The notes below the pieces were generated by a model. It saw nothing but the letters and a program-made list of their open reading frames with translations. It ran no database searches and was not told the DNA's origin. A program made the position numbers and the translations under genes. Shown here piece by piece: positions 8,767-16,672 of a stretch of 47,636 nt of DNA; position 1 is the stretch's first letter; each line of letters opens with the position of its first letter. The DNA is from Roseiflexus sp. (GTDB taxonomy: Bacteria > Chloroflexota > Chloroflexia > Chloroflexales > Roseiflexaceae). The DNA is taken from positions 1-47,636 of the forward strand of contig JANXAL010000115.1 of the NCBI GenBank assembly GCA_025062325.1. The letters run 5' to 3'.

Positions 8767-9068
8767 GGTTCCTCCTGCGAATGGGTCAACGAATGAGTTA
8801 GCGAATAAGCGAATGGGTCGGCGGATAAGCGAATGGATCAACGAATGAGTCAGCGAATAAAAGATCCTCTCCATATTCTCTGCGTCTCTGTGGTTGCGCT
8901 GCCAGGCAAACGGATGCGCTGGCAAATACGCGAATGAACGGCAGGCGAACGCGGGCGCTGGTGAGTATGCGAATGAAGCAGCAAGTAAACGCACGTCCTA
9001 GCACCCAATAACGTTCAACGTTCAACCTTTCTGAGCGCTTGCCTCTTGTCTCGCGCCTTGCTTCGCCT
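8767..9068. repeat. Intergenic block with cgaatg-type short repeats
   Basis: No gene is seen. Bases 8777-8861 are built from irregular 11- to 19-base units around cgaatg or cgaataa, separated by ggtcaa, gagtta or agcg. Weaker copies continue to about 8990. A CT-rich tract (about 9040-9065) precedes the desaturase stop. The string cgaatgggtcaacgaatg recurs at 42.3-42.4 kb. Confidence 0.7.
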
Positions 9069-10556
9069 TTACCGCTTAGGCTGTTCATTCTGCACTAACC
9101 GTTCGACAATTAGCGCTGATGAGAGCACGCCTGGCAATCCGGCGCCTGGATGGGTGCCCGCGCCGACGAAGTAGAGATTGTCGAACTCTTCGGAACGATT
9201 GTGCGGGCGGAACCAGGCGGACTGCCAAAGCGTGGGTTCGAGCGCAAACGCTGCGCCAAGGTAGTTGTTCTGACAACGCTGAAAATGGCGCGGATCGACC
9301 ATGCGCTCCACGGCGATGTTTCTGCTCAGATCGGGAAGGAACCGCTCTTCCAGGAATGCGATGATTGCATCGCGGTACGGACGCGCCAGGGTTGCCCAGT
9401 CGGTCTGCGACGACAGGTTGGGCACGGGGGAAAGGACGTAGAAAGCATCGCAGCCGGGGGGAGCAACATCCGGCTCATCGCGCGACGGCATGTGCAAGTA
9501 GAGTGAGAAGTCATTCGCGACCCGTTTGTAGATGAAAATATCATCAAGCAGCTCACGGTAGCGTGGACCGAAAATAATGTTATGGCGCACCAGCGGGGCA
9601 TCGTGGTAGGTGCGCCGCGTGCCGAGGTAGATGACGACCAGCGACATACTGTAGCGCAATGATCGCAGGCGGCGGTCGGTGTAGCGACGACGATAGCGCG
9701 GCGCGATCAGGTCGGCGTAGGTATGGGCCACATCGGCGTTCGACACCACGATGTCGGCGTGGCGCTCGCTGCCGTCTGCCAGAACCACTCCGCGAATGCG
9801 GCGCCCTTCGACAATCAGTTCCCGTACCTCAGCATTGAGGTGGATAGCGACCCCGAGTTCGCGGAGCAGGCGCACTAGCGCATCGACAATGGCGCCGGTC
9901 CCGCCGACGGCGTAGTATACGCCCCACTCGCGCTCCAGATAATGAACCATGGCGTAGATCGACGAGGCGCGGAATGGGTTGCCGCCGATGAACAGCGGGT
10001 GGAACGAGAAACAGCGGCGCAGAAAATCGTCTTTGATGTAGCGCGATACGTAGCGATAGACGCTCTCGAATGAATGCAGGCGCACGAGATCGGGCGCGAT
10101 GCGCAGCATGTCGCAAAAGTGCAGGAACGGTTGATCCGCCAGTTCGAGAAACCCTTTCTGGAAAATCGGACGGGTGCTTGCCAGGAAACGTCGGTACCCC
10201 TCAACGTCGTCGGGGTTGATCCGTTTAATCTCACGTAGCACCGCAGCCTCGTCGGCACTATGGTCGAAGTGGCGGCCGGTATGGTCGTAAATGCGGTAGA
10301 AGGGATGGCATGGGCGGAATTCGACGTACTCCTCGCGGCGACGTCCTGCAGCACGCCACAGATCGTCGAACAGGAACGGCGCGGTAATGACCGTCGGACC
10401 GGTGTCGAACCGGAATCCGTCCACTTCCAGCACATACGCCTTCCCTCCCGGTTTATCCTGTTTTTCGAAGATTTCCACTTCGTGACCGCGCGCTGCCAGG
10501 CGCACGGCGGCAGCCAGGCCGCCAAAACCAGCCCCGATAATGATGACTTTGCTCAC
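9069..10556 (-). CDS. crtI: CrtI-type carotenoid (phytoene) desaturase
   Basis: A 495-residue FAD-dependent desaturase that introduces double bases into a C40 carotene at the membrane surface. The N-terminus has the dinucleotide-binding motif IIIGAGFGGLAAAVRLAARG followed by E..DKPGGKA, and FDTGPTVIT. The C-terminus has the family signature YFVGAGTHPGAGLPGVL. Length fits CrtI. I prefer the GTG at 10556, six bases after GGAGG, to the TTG at 10559. It follows bchE on the same strand after 217 bases, which include a hairpin, so it may be cotranscribed or separately expressed. CrtD-like hydroxyneurosporene desaturase or another CrtI paralogue cannot be excluded. The cluster makes a role in photosynthetic carotenoids likely. 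Confidence 0.85.
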   Translation of the reverse strand: MSKVIIIGAGFGGLAAAVRLAARGHEVEIFEKQDKPGGKAYVLEVDGFRFDTGPTVITAPFLFDDLWRAAGRRREEYVEFRPCHPFYRIYDHTGRHFDHSADEAAVLREIKRINPDDVEGYRRFLASTRPIFQKGFLELADQPFLHFCDMLRIAPDLVRLHSFESVYRYVSRYIKDDFLRRCFSFHPLFIGGNPFRASSIYAMVHYLEREWGVYYAVGGTGAIVDALVRLLRELGVAIHLNAEVRELIVEGRRIRGVVLADGSERHADIVVSNADVAHTYADLIAPRYRRRYTDRRLRSLRYSMSLVVIYLGTRRTYHDAPLVRHNIIFGPRYRELLDDIFIYKRVANDFSLYLHMPSRDEPDVAPPGCDAFYVLSPVPNLSSQTDWATLARPYRDAIIAFLEERFLPDLSRNIAVERMVDPRHFQRCQNNYLGAAFALEPTLWQSAWFRPHNRSEEFDNLYFVGAGTHPGAGLPGVLSSALIVERLVQNEQPKR

Positions 10557-10577
10557 CAATAACCTCCAACAGACAAT

Positions 10578-10597
10578 GGGCGCGGTGTGCCGCGCCC
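10578..10597. repeat. 8-bp perfect hairpin between bchE and crtI
   Basis: GGGCGCGG-TGTG-CCGCGCCC forms a perfect stem with a 4-base loop, 21 bases upstream of the desaturase start. No T-run follows on the minus strand, so it is more likely an RNA-processing or stability element than a full terminator. Confidence 0.6.
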
Positions 10598-10773
10598 TGA
10601 TGACCGTTTTCTATAGCCTCCCTCAGGAAGGTCGAGCCGAAGACACAAGGGCGCAACGTCGCGCAATCTAAGATGAACCTTCGCGTCTTCGCGCCTGTGC
10701 GTCAGCCCTTCTGCGAAGCCTTATCACAAGAATGCTGTGCGATGCTGAACAGCGTACGCAGCGCTGTAATTGC

Positions 10774-12357
10774 TCACTCCTGCTCAACGTACTCCGGCAC
10801 ATCCTTCGGTGCACCGCAGGCAGTTATAGTGCCGCGGAAATCGACATCGGCGGATAGTTCAGGACGCTTCTGCTTCAACTCTGCAATCTGTTCGCGGGTC
10901 AGCACTTTGGTCTCGTCGAATCCCAGGTCAATGGAGCCGTCGATGTGCACCCGTTCGAGATCGTAGAACCGTTTGGTGAACGTCGTCTTTGCGAACGCCT
11001 TCAGACAGCCGAGCATATAACGGCGCTTGAACGGGTCTCTAATCCAGGGATAGCTCAGGAACGCCTTGCGCATGTAGAAGCGCGCATAATTGCGCAACAC
11101 GCCCTTCAGCACCTCTTCACGCGTCATTGCGTCCGGCTGGATAATCGGCGTGACGAAATTATACTTCGAGAAATCACGCACCTCGACCCGATCCCCCAGC
11201 TCCTCGAACAACTCGGCGAAGGGCCATGGCGTGTACATATTCCAATTCGCCATGTCCGCCTTCCAGTCGAGAGCGTAGCGGTAGGTTTCTTCGATGGTCT
11301 CGGGCGTTTCGTTCTCCAGCCCGATAATGAACTGCGCCTCGGCGACGATCCCCTGGTCGCGCAGCAGCTTGATGGCGCGCTTATTCTGCTCGATAGTCGT
11401 CTCTTTGCGGAAGCGGTCGAGATTCATCTGGGCTGCGGCTTCGGTGCCAAGCGAGACGTGCACCAGCCCGGCGCGGCGGTAGAGCGGCAGATACTTCTCA
11501 TCGCGCAGAATGTCGGTCACACGGGTGTTGATGCCCCAGTAAACGCCAAGTTTGCGCCGCTCCAGCTCCTCGCACATTGCCACGAACTTCTTGCGATGGA
11601 TCGTCGGTTCTTCGTCTGCCAGGATGAAGAAGCCAATCTTGTACTCGCGCACCAGCAGTTCGATTTCGTCCACAAACGCGATCGGGTCGCGCACGCGGTA
11701 CTTGCGCCAGAACTTCCACTGCGAGCAGAAGCGACACGTAAACGGGCAGCCGCGGGCAAAGTTCGGCACTGCCACGCGCACATTCAGCGGAATATAGATG
11801 TACTTCTCCCACTCGAGCAGGCTCCAGTCGGGCGTAAGAGTCGAGAGATCAGCAATCGGCGGATGGGCAGGCGTGGCGACCACCTGACCATTGTCCAGGA
11901 ACGCAATCCCTTGAATCTGATAGCGATCACGCTCATCAGTGCCGTTCTCGATGGCGCGCATCAGGTTGACAATAATCTCTTCCCCCTCGCCGCGCACGAT
12001 GTAATCGATCCAGGGCGCTTCGGTAAGCACCTGTGCATACATGAACGTCGGGTGCACGCCGCCGAGAATCGTTTTGCAACCAGGGTTGGCCTCACGCGCC
12101 AGGCGCAGCGTCTCCTGCGCTTTGTAGATCATCGGCGTGATTGCCGTCGCCATCACGATGTCGGGACGATTCGCACGGATAATCTGCTCGACGGTTTTGT
12201 CGGGCAAGTTGTTGGTCATTGCATCGACGAAGCGCAGGTTGGTATAGCCGGCCTTGCGCAACGCACCGCCGATATACGCTACCCAACTCGGGGGCCAGTT
12301 GCCCGCAATTTCCGCTCCGCCCGCGTGATAGTTGGGCTGGATCATCAGAATCCGCAT
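10774..12357 (-). CDS. bchE: Anaerobic Mg-protoporphyrin IX monomethyl ester cyclase (BchE)
   Basis: BchE is the oxygen-independent cyclase that closes ring E of bacteriochlorophyll, using a radical SAM cluster and cobalamin. The 527 residues have an N-terminal B12-binding-like domain ([16 protein letters not shown], then ILGGVHPTF), the radical SAM cluster [20 protein letters not shown] with the three cysteines in CxxxCxxC spacing, downstream radical SAM strands ([17 protein letters not shown]), and a C-terminal region typical of BchE. Length matches the family. The ATG at 12357 has AGGAGG 8 bases upstream. It starts 12 bases after the radical SAM/SPASM gene, so they are surely one operon with bchJ upstream. 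The anaerobic enzyme fits growth of phototrophic Chloroflexota in low oxygen. I see no FNR-like site. Confidence 0.92.
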   Translation of the reverse strand: MRILMIQPNYHAGGAEIAGNWPPSWVAYIGGALRKAGYTNLRFVDAMTNNLPDKTVEQIIRANRPDIVMATAITPMIYKAQETLRLAREANPGCKTILGGVHPTFMYAQVLTEAPWIDYIVRGEGEEIIVNLMRAIENGTDERDRYQIQGIAFLDNGQVVATPAHPPIADLSTLTPDWSLLEWEKYIYIPLNVRVAVPNFARGCPFTCRFCSQWKFWRKYRVRDPIAFVDEIELLVREYKIGFFILADEEPTIHRKKFVAMCEELERRKLGVYWGINTRVTDILRDEKYLPLYRRAGLVHVSLGTEAAAQMNLDRFRKETTIEQNKRAIKLLRDQGIVAEAQFIIGLENETPETIEETYRYALDWKADMANWNMYTPWPFAELFEELGDRVEVRDFSKYNFVTPIIQPDAMTREEVLKGVLRNYARFYMRKAFLSYPWIRDPFKRRYMLGCLKAFAKTTFTKRFYDLERVHIDGSIDLGFDETKVLTREQIAELKQKRPELSADVDFRGTITACGAPKDVPEYVEQE

Positions 12358-12369
12358 ACTCGATCCCTC

Positions 12370-13464
12370 CTATGCCGGTTGATAGGCGCAGAGCGGGTCC
12401 TCCGCCAGCGGATCGCCGCTTGCGGCGAAGGCGCGCGCTCGTGAACCGCCACAGATCGCTCGATACTCACAACGTCCACACCGCCCGCCAAACCGCGTCG
12501 GATCGTGGAGAGCGACAAACAACGGCGACTCGCGGTAAACCTGCACGATATGGTCGGTGCGTACATTTCCGGCGGCAAGCGGCAAGAACCCGGCGGGACA
12601 GATATCGCCTGTATTTGAGATGAACATAATGCCGTTGCCGTCACGAATGCCAAAACCGCGTCCAATTGGCGTCTGCCGGATCTGTTCGCCGCTCAGCCCG
12701 GCAGCACGCATCTCGCCGAGCGCCACCCGCCGGTACGATGGCGCCTCGGTAGTAGCGACAGCAAACGGTGCTTCCTGGGCAATGTGATAGATCCAGACCA
12801 TCAACTGCTCGGCTTCGACCGGCGTCAGCGACTCCAGCACTCGCCCGCGCCCGACGGAGATCAGGAAGAAGAGGCTCCAGCGGGCGACCTGTTTTGTTTT
12901 GAGCAACGCATAGATCGCCGGGAGGTCGTCTGCCGTCTCTGCAGCGACCAGCGTGTTGATCTGCAGCGGCATTCCGAGTTCCGCAGCCCATTCCATTGCT
13001 GCAATGGTGCGCTCGAATGTTCCTTCCACACCGCGAATGGCGTCGTGCCGAGCAGCATTCGACCCGTCAAGGCTCAGCCCCAGCGCTTCAACGCCATGCG
13101 CTTTGAGCGCCTCGAGCATAGCGCGAGTCAGGTTGGGCGTTGCGCTCGGTGTGATCGAGACCGGGATGCCAAGCGCACGTGCGGCATCGATCAGATCGAG
13201 CAGGTCCGGTCGAGCAAGCGGATCGCCGCCGGTCAGGATCAACTGCGGCAATGGATGGCCGAAATCGGGGATCTGTTGCAAAAAGCGCACACTCTCCTCG
13301 AAGGTGAGCTGCAACGGATGCGGGTGCGGCATCGCTTCTGCGCGGCAATGTCGGCAGGCAAGCGCGCACGCTTGTGTCATCTCCCAGTAGATATTGAGCG
13401 GAGTCAGCGCAAAATCGCGTGGCGCATGGCGCATCGGTCGAACCGGTTGCAGTAGAGCAGTCAC
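12370..13464 (-). CDS. Radical SAM/SPASM protein in the bacteriochlorophyll cluster
   Basis: A 364-residue radical SAM enzyme. The AdoMet cluster motif is CALACRHC (about residue 33-40), with the GGDPL SAM-binding segment following. The C-terminus is a SPASM-type auxiliary cluster domain: CPAG, then CGRCEYRAICGGSRARAF and a final Cys in DPLCAY. This layout resembles NirJ/AhbD-type haem-modifying enzymes and peptide-modifying SPASM proteins. It starts at a GTG (13464) with GGAGGT five bases upstream. It sits between bchJ (88 bases) and bchE (12 bases), so a step in tetrapyrrole chemistry is a fair inference. Candidates are haem side-chain decarboxylation as in AhbD, or a bacteriochlorophyll ring step. 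No precursor peptide gene is visible nearby, which argues against RiPP modification. The exact reaction is unknown. Confidence 0.8.
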   Translation of the reverse strand: MTALLQPVRPMRHAPRDFALTPLNIYWEMTQACALACRHCRAEAMPHPHPLQLTFEESVRFLQQIPDFGHPLPQLILTGGDPLARPDLLDLIDAARALGIPVSITPSATPNLTRAMLEALKAHGVEALGLSLDGSNAARHDAIRGVEGTFERTIAAMEWAAELGMPLQINTLVAAETADDLPAIYALLKTKQVARWSLFFLISVGRGRVLESLTPVEAEQLMVWIYHIAQEAPFAVATTEAPSYRRVALGEMRAAGLSGEQIRQTPIGRGFGIRDGNGIMFISNTGDICPAGFLPLAAGNVRTDHIVQVYRESPLFVALHDPTRFGGRCGRCEYRAICGGSRARAFAASGDPLAEDPLCAYQPA

Positions 13465-13552
13465 TGGATACCTCCGCGTAGTGAGCAGTAGGAACTACCT
13501 CCGTCAAAGAAACGGGTGCGTTTGTCGCACCTTATCATTTCATTCCTGTACG

Positions 13553-14155
13553 CTATCGGCACTGAACGGCATACCGGCAGCGGCGATCGCCGCGCGCCTG
13601 ACATTCGAGTTCGCGTAGCGTCGCATGCGGACAGATGAGTTTCCGAAACATCTGCTCGAATGCACCACGATAGTAGGCGCACATTGCAGCCGCCATCGCC
13701 GGAGTGTCGAACAGCGCTCCATTGGCAATCGAGATCGAGGGCGTTGGCGTCAGATCGTAGGCAAACACGCCGCTTCCGGCGAACGTCCAGGTATAGCGCT
13801 GCATAGCGGGCAGCAGCAGCCGCAGACCTAGCGAAGGCGGCAGCAGGCGGAGCAGCATGCGTGCAACCGGCGGGATTCGGTGGGCAAACACATACTCGGA
13901 TGTCAACTGACCAGAATGCGTCATCACCTGGTTGGTTCGTTCCTCTCCGATCTGCTCAAGCAACAGTTCGACCAGCGCGTGAAACTCGCGCTCATCGATC
14001 AGCTCATGCGGCAAATGATCCGGCAGGTCGCCAGCGCCGCCGCGCACCAGCACAGCCCGCGCCGCTTCATCGCCGAGCATTTCGCGCAGCGCGGCAACCG
14101 TTTGAATAATCGCGTTTGGGCCTATCTTGCCCGTTCCAGGAGCTACTGTCGTCAT
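13553..14155 (-). CDS. bchJ: BchJ, V4R-domain bacteriochlorophyll biosynthesis protein
   Basis: A 200-residue protein starting with an ATG at 14155. The N-terminal part (IGPNAIIQTVAALREMLGDEA) is typical of BchJ, and the C-terminal part is a V4R domain with the Cys pattern CPHATLRELECQARGDRRC. BchJ was first proposed as the vinyl reductase for the C8 vinyl group. Later work assigned that reaction to BciA and BciB, and BchJ is now usually viewed as an accessory, perhaps carrying or channelling tetrapyrrole intermediates. It is the first gene of the run bchJ - radical SAM/SPASM - bchE. The region upstream carries four hairpins and is shared with the divergent kinase gene. The ribosome site is weak (GGTGAAG). 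Confidence 0.87.
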   Translation of the reverse strand: MTTVAPGTGKIGPNAIIQTVAALREMLGDEAARAVLVRGGAGDLPDHLPHELIDEREFHALVELLLEQIGEERTNQVMTHSGQLTSEYVFAHRIPPVARMLLRLLPPSLGLRLLLPAMQRYTWTFAGSGVFAYDLTPTPSISIANGALFDTPAMAAAMCAYYRGAFEQMFRKLICPHATLRELECQARGDRRCRYAVQCR

Positions 14156-14717
14156 GGCTTCACCATGTGTGACTACCGGGAATTGACCGCACTATACCCC
14201 CAGTGAACCGTCTGTGCCGAAATGGTTTCTCCATCGTTCGTTGCGCTTTGTTAACCATGTTGTAACCAGACAATTTTGTAAAACAATTGCGTAGGATATG
14301 TGTGGGGAGGCGAGAGGGACGAGGCAAGAGGCGAGAGAGTTGCGGAGGCGGTGCGGTAGGGGCGCGCCGCTGACGCGCCCAGGGTGTGCGGCGGACGCCT
14401 GTGAGCGTGTGGGAGGGTGCAGGTTGCGGGGGTCGAGCGGTAGGGGCGCGCCAGCGGCGCGCCCGGGTTGCACGTCCAATGTTGCCCGTAGCGTCGTTGT
14501 GATGCAACGACGCGGAACATTGCAGACCGTGCGCAGAGGCGCACGGTAGCGCGCCCTCGAGAGTACGAGAACGTCGCATGCGGCGATGGCGTAAATTGCA
14601 ACCAATTCGACTCCATTTTGAACAAGAATTAATCACGAACGGACTGGAATTGTCATTCAATATGATGTATATTTGTGCTACACGATATATCAATACCCAA
14701 CTAGCGGACGAGGCGCT
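14156..14717. repeat. Divergent intergenic region with four perfect hairpins
   Basis: No gene is visible. Four perfect stems occur in 188 bases: 14360-14366/14374-14380 (7 bp), 14444-14452/14456-14464 (9 bp), 14491-14499/14505-14513 (9 bp) and 14526-14534/14539-14547 (9 bp), with loops of 3 to 7 bases. The third is flanked by a second imperfect pair (caatgttgcc and ggaacattg). A GA-rich tract lies at 14303-14345, and TTGTAA occurs twice near 14268-14281. The 14630-14700 stretch before the kinase gene is AT-rich and probably holds its promoter, but I could not place convincing -35/-10 boxes. Confidence 0.7.
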
Positions 14718-15767
14718 ATGAATTCGCAGGATGAGCCAGAAGGATCGGCAGCTCTCCGCGAAGCGCGTGATATCGTCGAGGAACAGTTGGAACGCCTGCG
14801 CGCACTGGCAGAACGCGAGCGTCAGGAGGTGTCGGCGCTCGCCGCTGCCTTGCGTCAGGCGGAACGCGAACTCGATGAAGTAACCCTCCGATATCGCACT
14901 GCAGTGCAGCGACGGCGCCCAGAGGCTGAACTGCTGAACCGGCGGATGACGGAATTGCGTGCACAGTGCGAGCGTATGACGCACAACGTGGATGCCCGTC
15001 GCAGCGGCTTGCGACAGATCGAATTGCTGATACGCCAGATTGAAATGAGCAGCAGCGCCCTGAGCAACCCAGGAACGAGTGCCACCTCAGATCCATGGGC
15101 GCTGGCGTTGCGCTCGCAGGTTATCCACGGGCGCGAAGAAGAACGGATGCGCCTGGCGCGCGAAGTGCATGACGGACCAGCGCAGGTGCTCGCCAACTCC
15201 CTTATGCTGCTGGAGTCCTGCTATGCGCTGGCGCAGCAGCAAACCGGAGAACACGCCGAAAAATTGACGGTGATGATCGGTCGTCTGCGCGATGCGACTC
15301 GTGAGGGGTTGAGCGAAGTGCGCCGCTTCATCGCTAACCTCCGACCGGGGCAGGTTGCTGAACGGGGACTGGTTGAGGCGCTGCGTGACTACCTGCGCGC
15401 CTATGGGAATACCTACAACGTTCAGGTGACCTTCGAAGCAGATGCAGTGCCTCGCCAGGCAGATGAGGTGGAGATCGTTCTCTATCGGATCGTGCAGGAG
15501 GCGCTGCAAAACGCTCACAAATACGCCCGTGGAGCGCCGATCACGGTTCGTCTCGTCCATCAGTCCAATGTCCTGACACTCTCGGTGCGCGACGAGGGGC
15601 CGGGGTTTGATCCGCGAGAAGTAGCGCGGCGCACCGGGAAGAGCAACTGGGGGCTGACGAGCATGCGCGAGCGGGCGGAGCTGATCGGCGCTCGGTTGAC
15701 TGTTGCGTCACGTCCGGGACACGGCACAGAAGTGACGGTGGCGCTGCCACTGGAACAAACGGGGTGA
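14718..15767 (+). CDS. DegS/NarL-class sensor histidine kinase, cytoplasmic
   Basis: A 349-residue kinase without membrane segments. Residues 1-130 are highly charged and helical (predicted coiled coil, rich in Glu, Arg and Leu), as in DegS. The dimerisation/phosphorylation domain is HisKA_3 type with the phospho-His in RLAREVHDGPAQ. The ATPase domain has the N box IVQEALQNAHKYA, G1 RDEGPGFD and G2 NWGLTSMRERA. It starts at 14718, after GAGG; upstream sequence to 14673 is not conserved-looking. The response regulator gene follows after 6 bases, so the two form a two-component operon. Its position divergent from bchJ suggests, but does not show, a role in controlling photosynthesis genes. The signal is unknown and presumably cytoplasmic. 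Confidence 0.88.
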   Translation: MNSQDEPEGSAALREARDIVEEQLERLRALAERERQEVSALAAALRQAERELDEVTLRYRTAVQRRRPEAELLNRRMTELRAQCERMTHNVDARRSGLRQIELLIRQIEMSSSALSNPGTSATSDPWALALRSQVIHGREEERMRLAREVHDGPAQVLANSLMLLESCYALAQQQTGEHAEKLTVMIGRLRDATREGLSEVRRFIANLRPGQVAERGLVEALRDYLRAYGNTYNVQVTFEADAVPRQADEVEIVLYRIVQEALQNAHKYARGAPITVRLVHQSNVLTLSVRDEGPGFDPREVARRTGKSNWGLTSMRERAELIGARLTVASRPGHGTEVTVALPLEQTG

Positions 15768-15773
15768 AAGGGT

Positions 15774-16502
15774 ATGGAACAACGGATTCGTGTGCTAATT
15801 ATTGATGATCATCCTCTCTTCCGCCAGGGCGTTCGGTGGAGCCTGGAGGAGGCTGGTGATATGGAGGTGGTGGGAGAGGCGGAGAATGGCCAGGAGGCCA
15901 TCAAGCTGGCTGAGCGCCTCTCGCCGGATGTCGTCCTGGTGGATATCAATCTGCCCGGATTGAACGGTCTGGAGGTGGCGCGCGTCATCAAACGGCGCGA
16001 ACCGCGAGTCGGTCTGATCGTCATCAGTGTCTATGAAGATGACGAGCAACTCTTCCAGGCAATCAAGGTGGGCGCTGCTGCATACTCGTCGAAAGACGTG
16101 CATCCCCGCGATCTGGTGCGTATGATCCGCGAGGTTGCCCGCGGCAAGTACCTGATCAACGACAGCGTGATTGCCAAGCCACACGTCGCTACGCGCGTTC
16201 TCCATCAATTCCGCGAACTCGCAGCCACCGAAGATGAGCGCACCAGCGCTCTCTTCGCCCCGCTGACATCGCGCGAAATCGAAATCCTCGACTGCATTGC
16301 CCGTGGTCTCTCAAATAAGGAGATTGCTTCTCAACTCTCAATCAGCGGGCAAACGGTCAAGAACCATATCACCTCGATCCTGTCGAAACTCCAGGTCAAC
16401 GACCGGACGATGGCAGTGATCTATGCGATACAGCGCGGTTGGATCCGTATGGGGTACGACGGGCATCATAGCCATGCGGTCGGCGAAAAGCGTTCTGGAT
16501 AA
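15774..16502 (+). CDS. NarL/DegU-family response regulator
   Basis: A 242-residue transcription factor partner of the preceding kinase. The receiver domain shows the acidic pair in LIIDDHPLF, the phospho-Asp in VVLVDINLPG, the switch Ser in IVISVYED and the Lys in SSKDVHP. The C-terminal LuxR-type HTH reads LTSREIEILDCIARGLSNKE then ISGQTVKNHITSILSKL. The linker (about residues 125-165) is longer than in NarL. The ATG at 15774 has AAAGGG just upstream. All phosphorelay residues are present, so it should be functional. Targets are unknown; the adjacent bacteriochlorophyll cluster is the first place to look. Confidence 0.9.
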   Translation: MEQRIRVLIIDDHPLFRQGVRWSLEEAGDMEVVGEAENGQEAIKLAERLSPDVVLVDINLPGLNGLEVARVIKRREPRVGLIVISVYEDDEQLFQAIKVGAAAYSSKDVHPRDLVRMIREVARGKYLINDSVIAKPHVATRVLHQFRELAATEDERTSALFAPLTSREIEILDCIARGLSNKEIASQLSISGQTVKNHITSILSKLQVNDRTMAVIYAIQRGWIRMGYDGHHSHAVGEKRSG

Positions 16503-16672
16503 GGGTTAGGGATTACGAAAATCTAAAACAAAAACCGGTTGGTCAAGTTTGGGAGGTTAGGGGTTGGGGGTTAGGCGTAACTCCCCATCTTCAACCTTCA
16601 ACCTGGCTCCTTTTCCGCATCCAGCGTTCCGTGTTCAACATTCAACGTTCACGTTACAACAACCCGCAAACC

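Noticed and set aside
10945-12444. Long plus-strand open frame (499 codons) over bchE
   Set aside because: It is antisense to a clear BchE, has no recognisable domain, and such open antisense frames are expected from GC-rich codon use.
14160-14984. 274-codon minus-strand frame before bchJ
   Set aside because: It runs through the hairpin array and the kinase start on the other strand, and has no family-like sequence.
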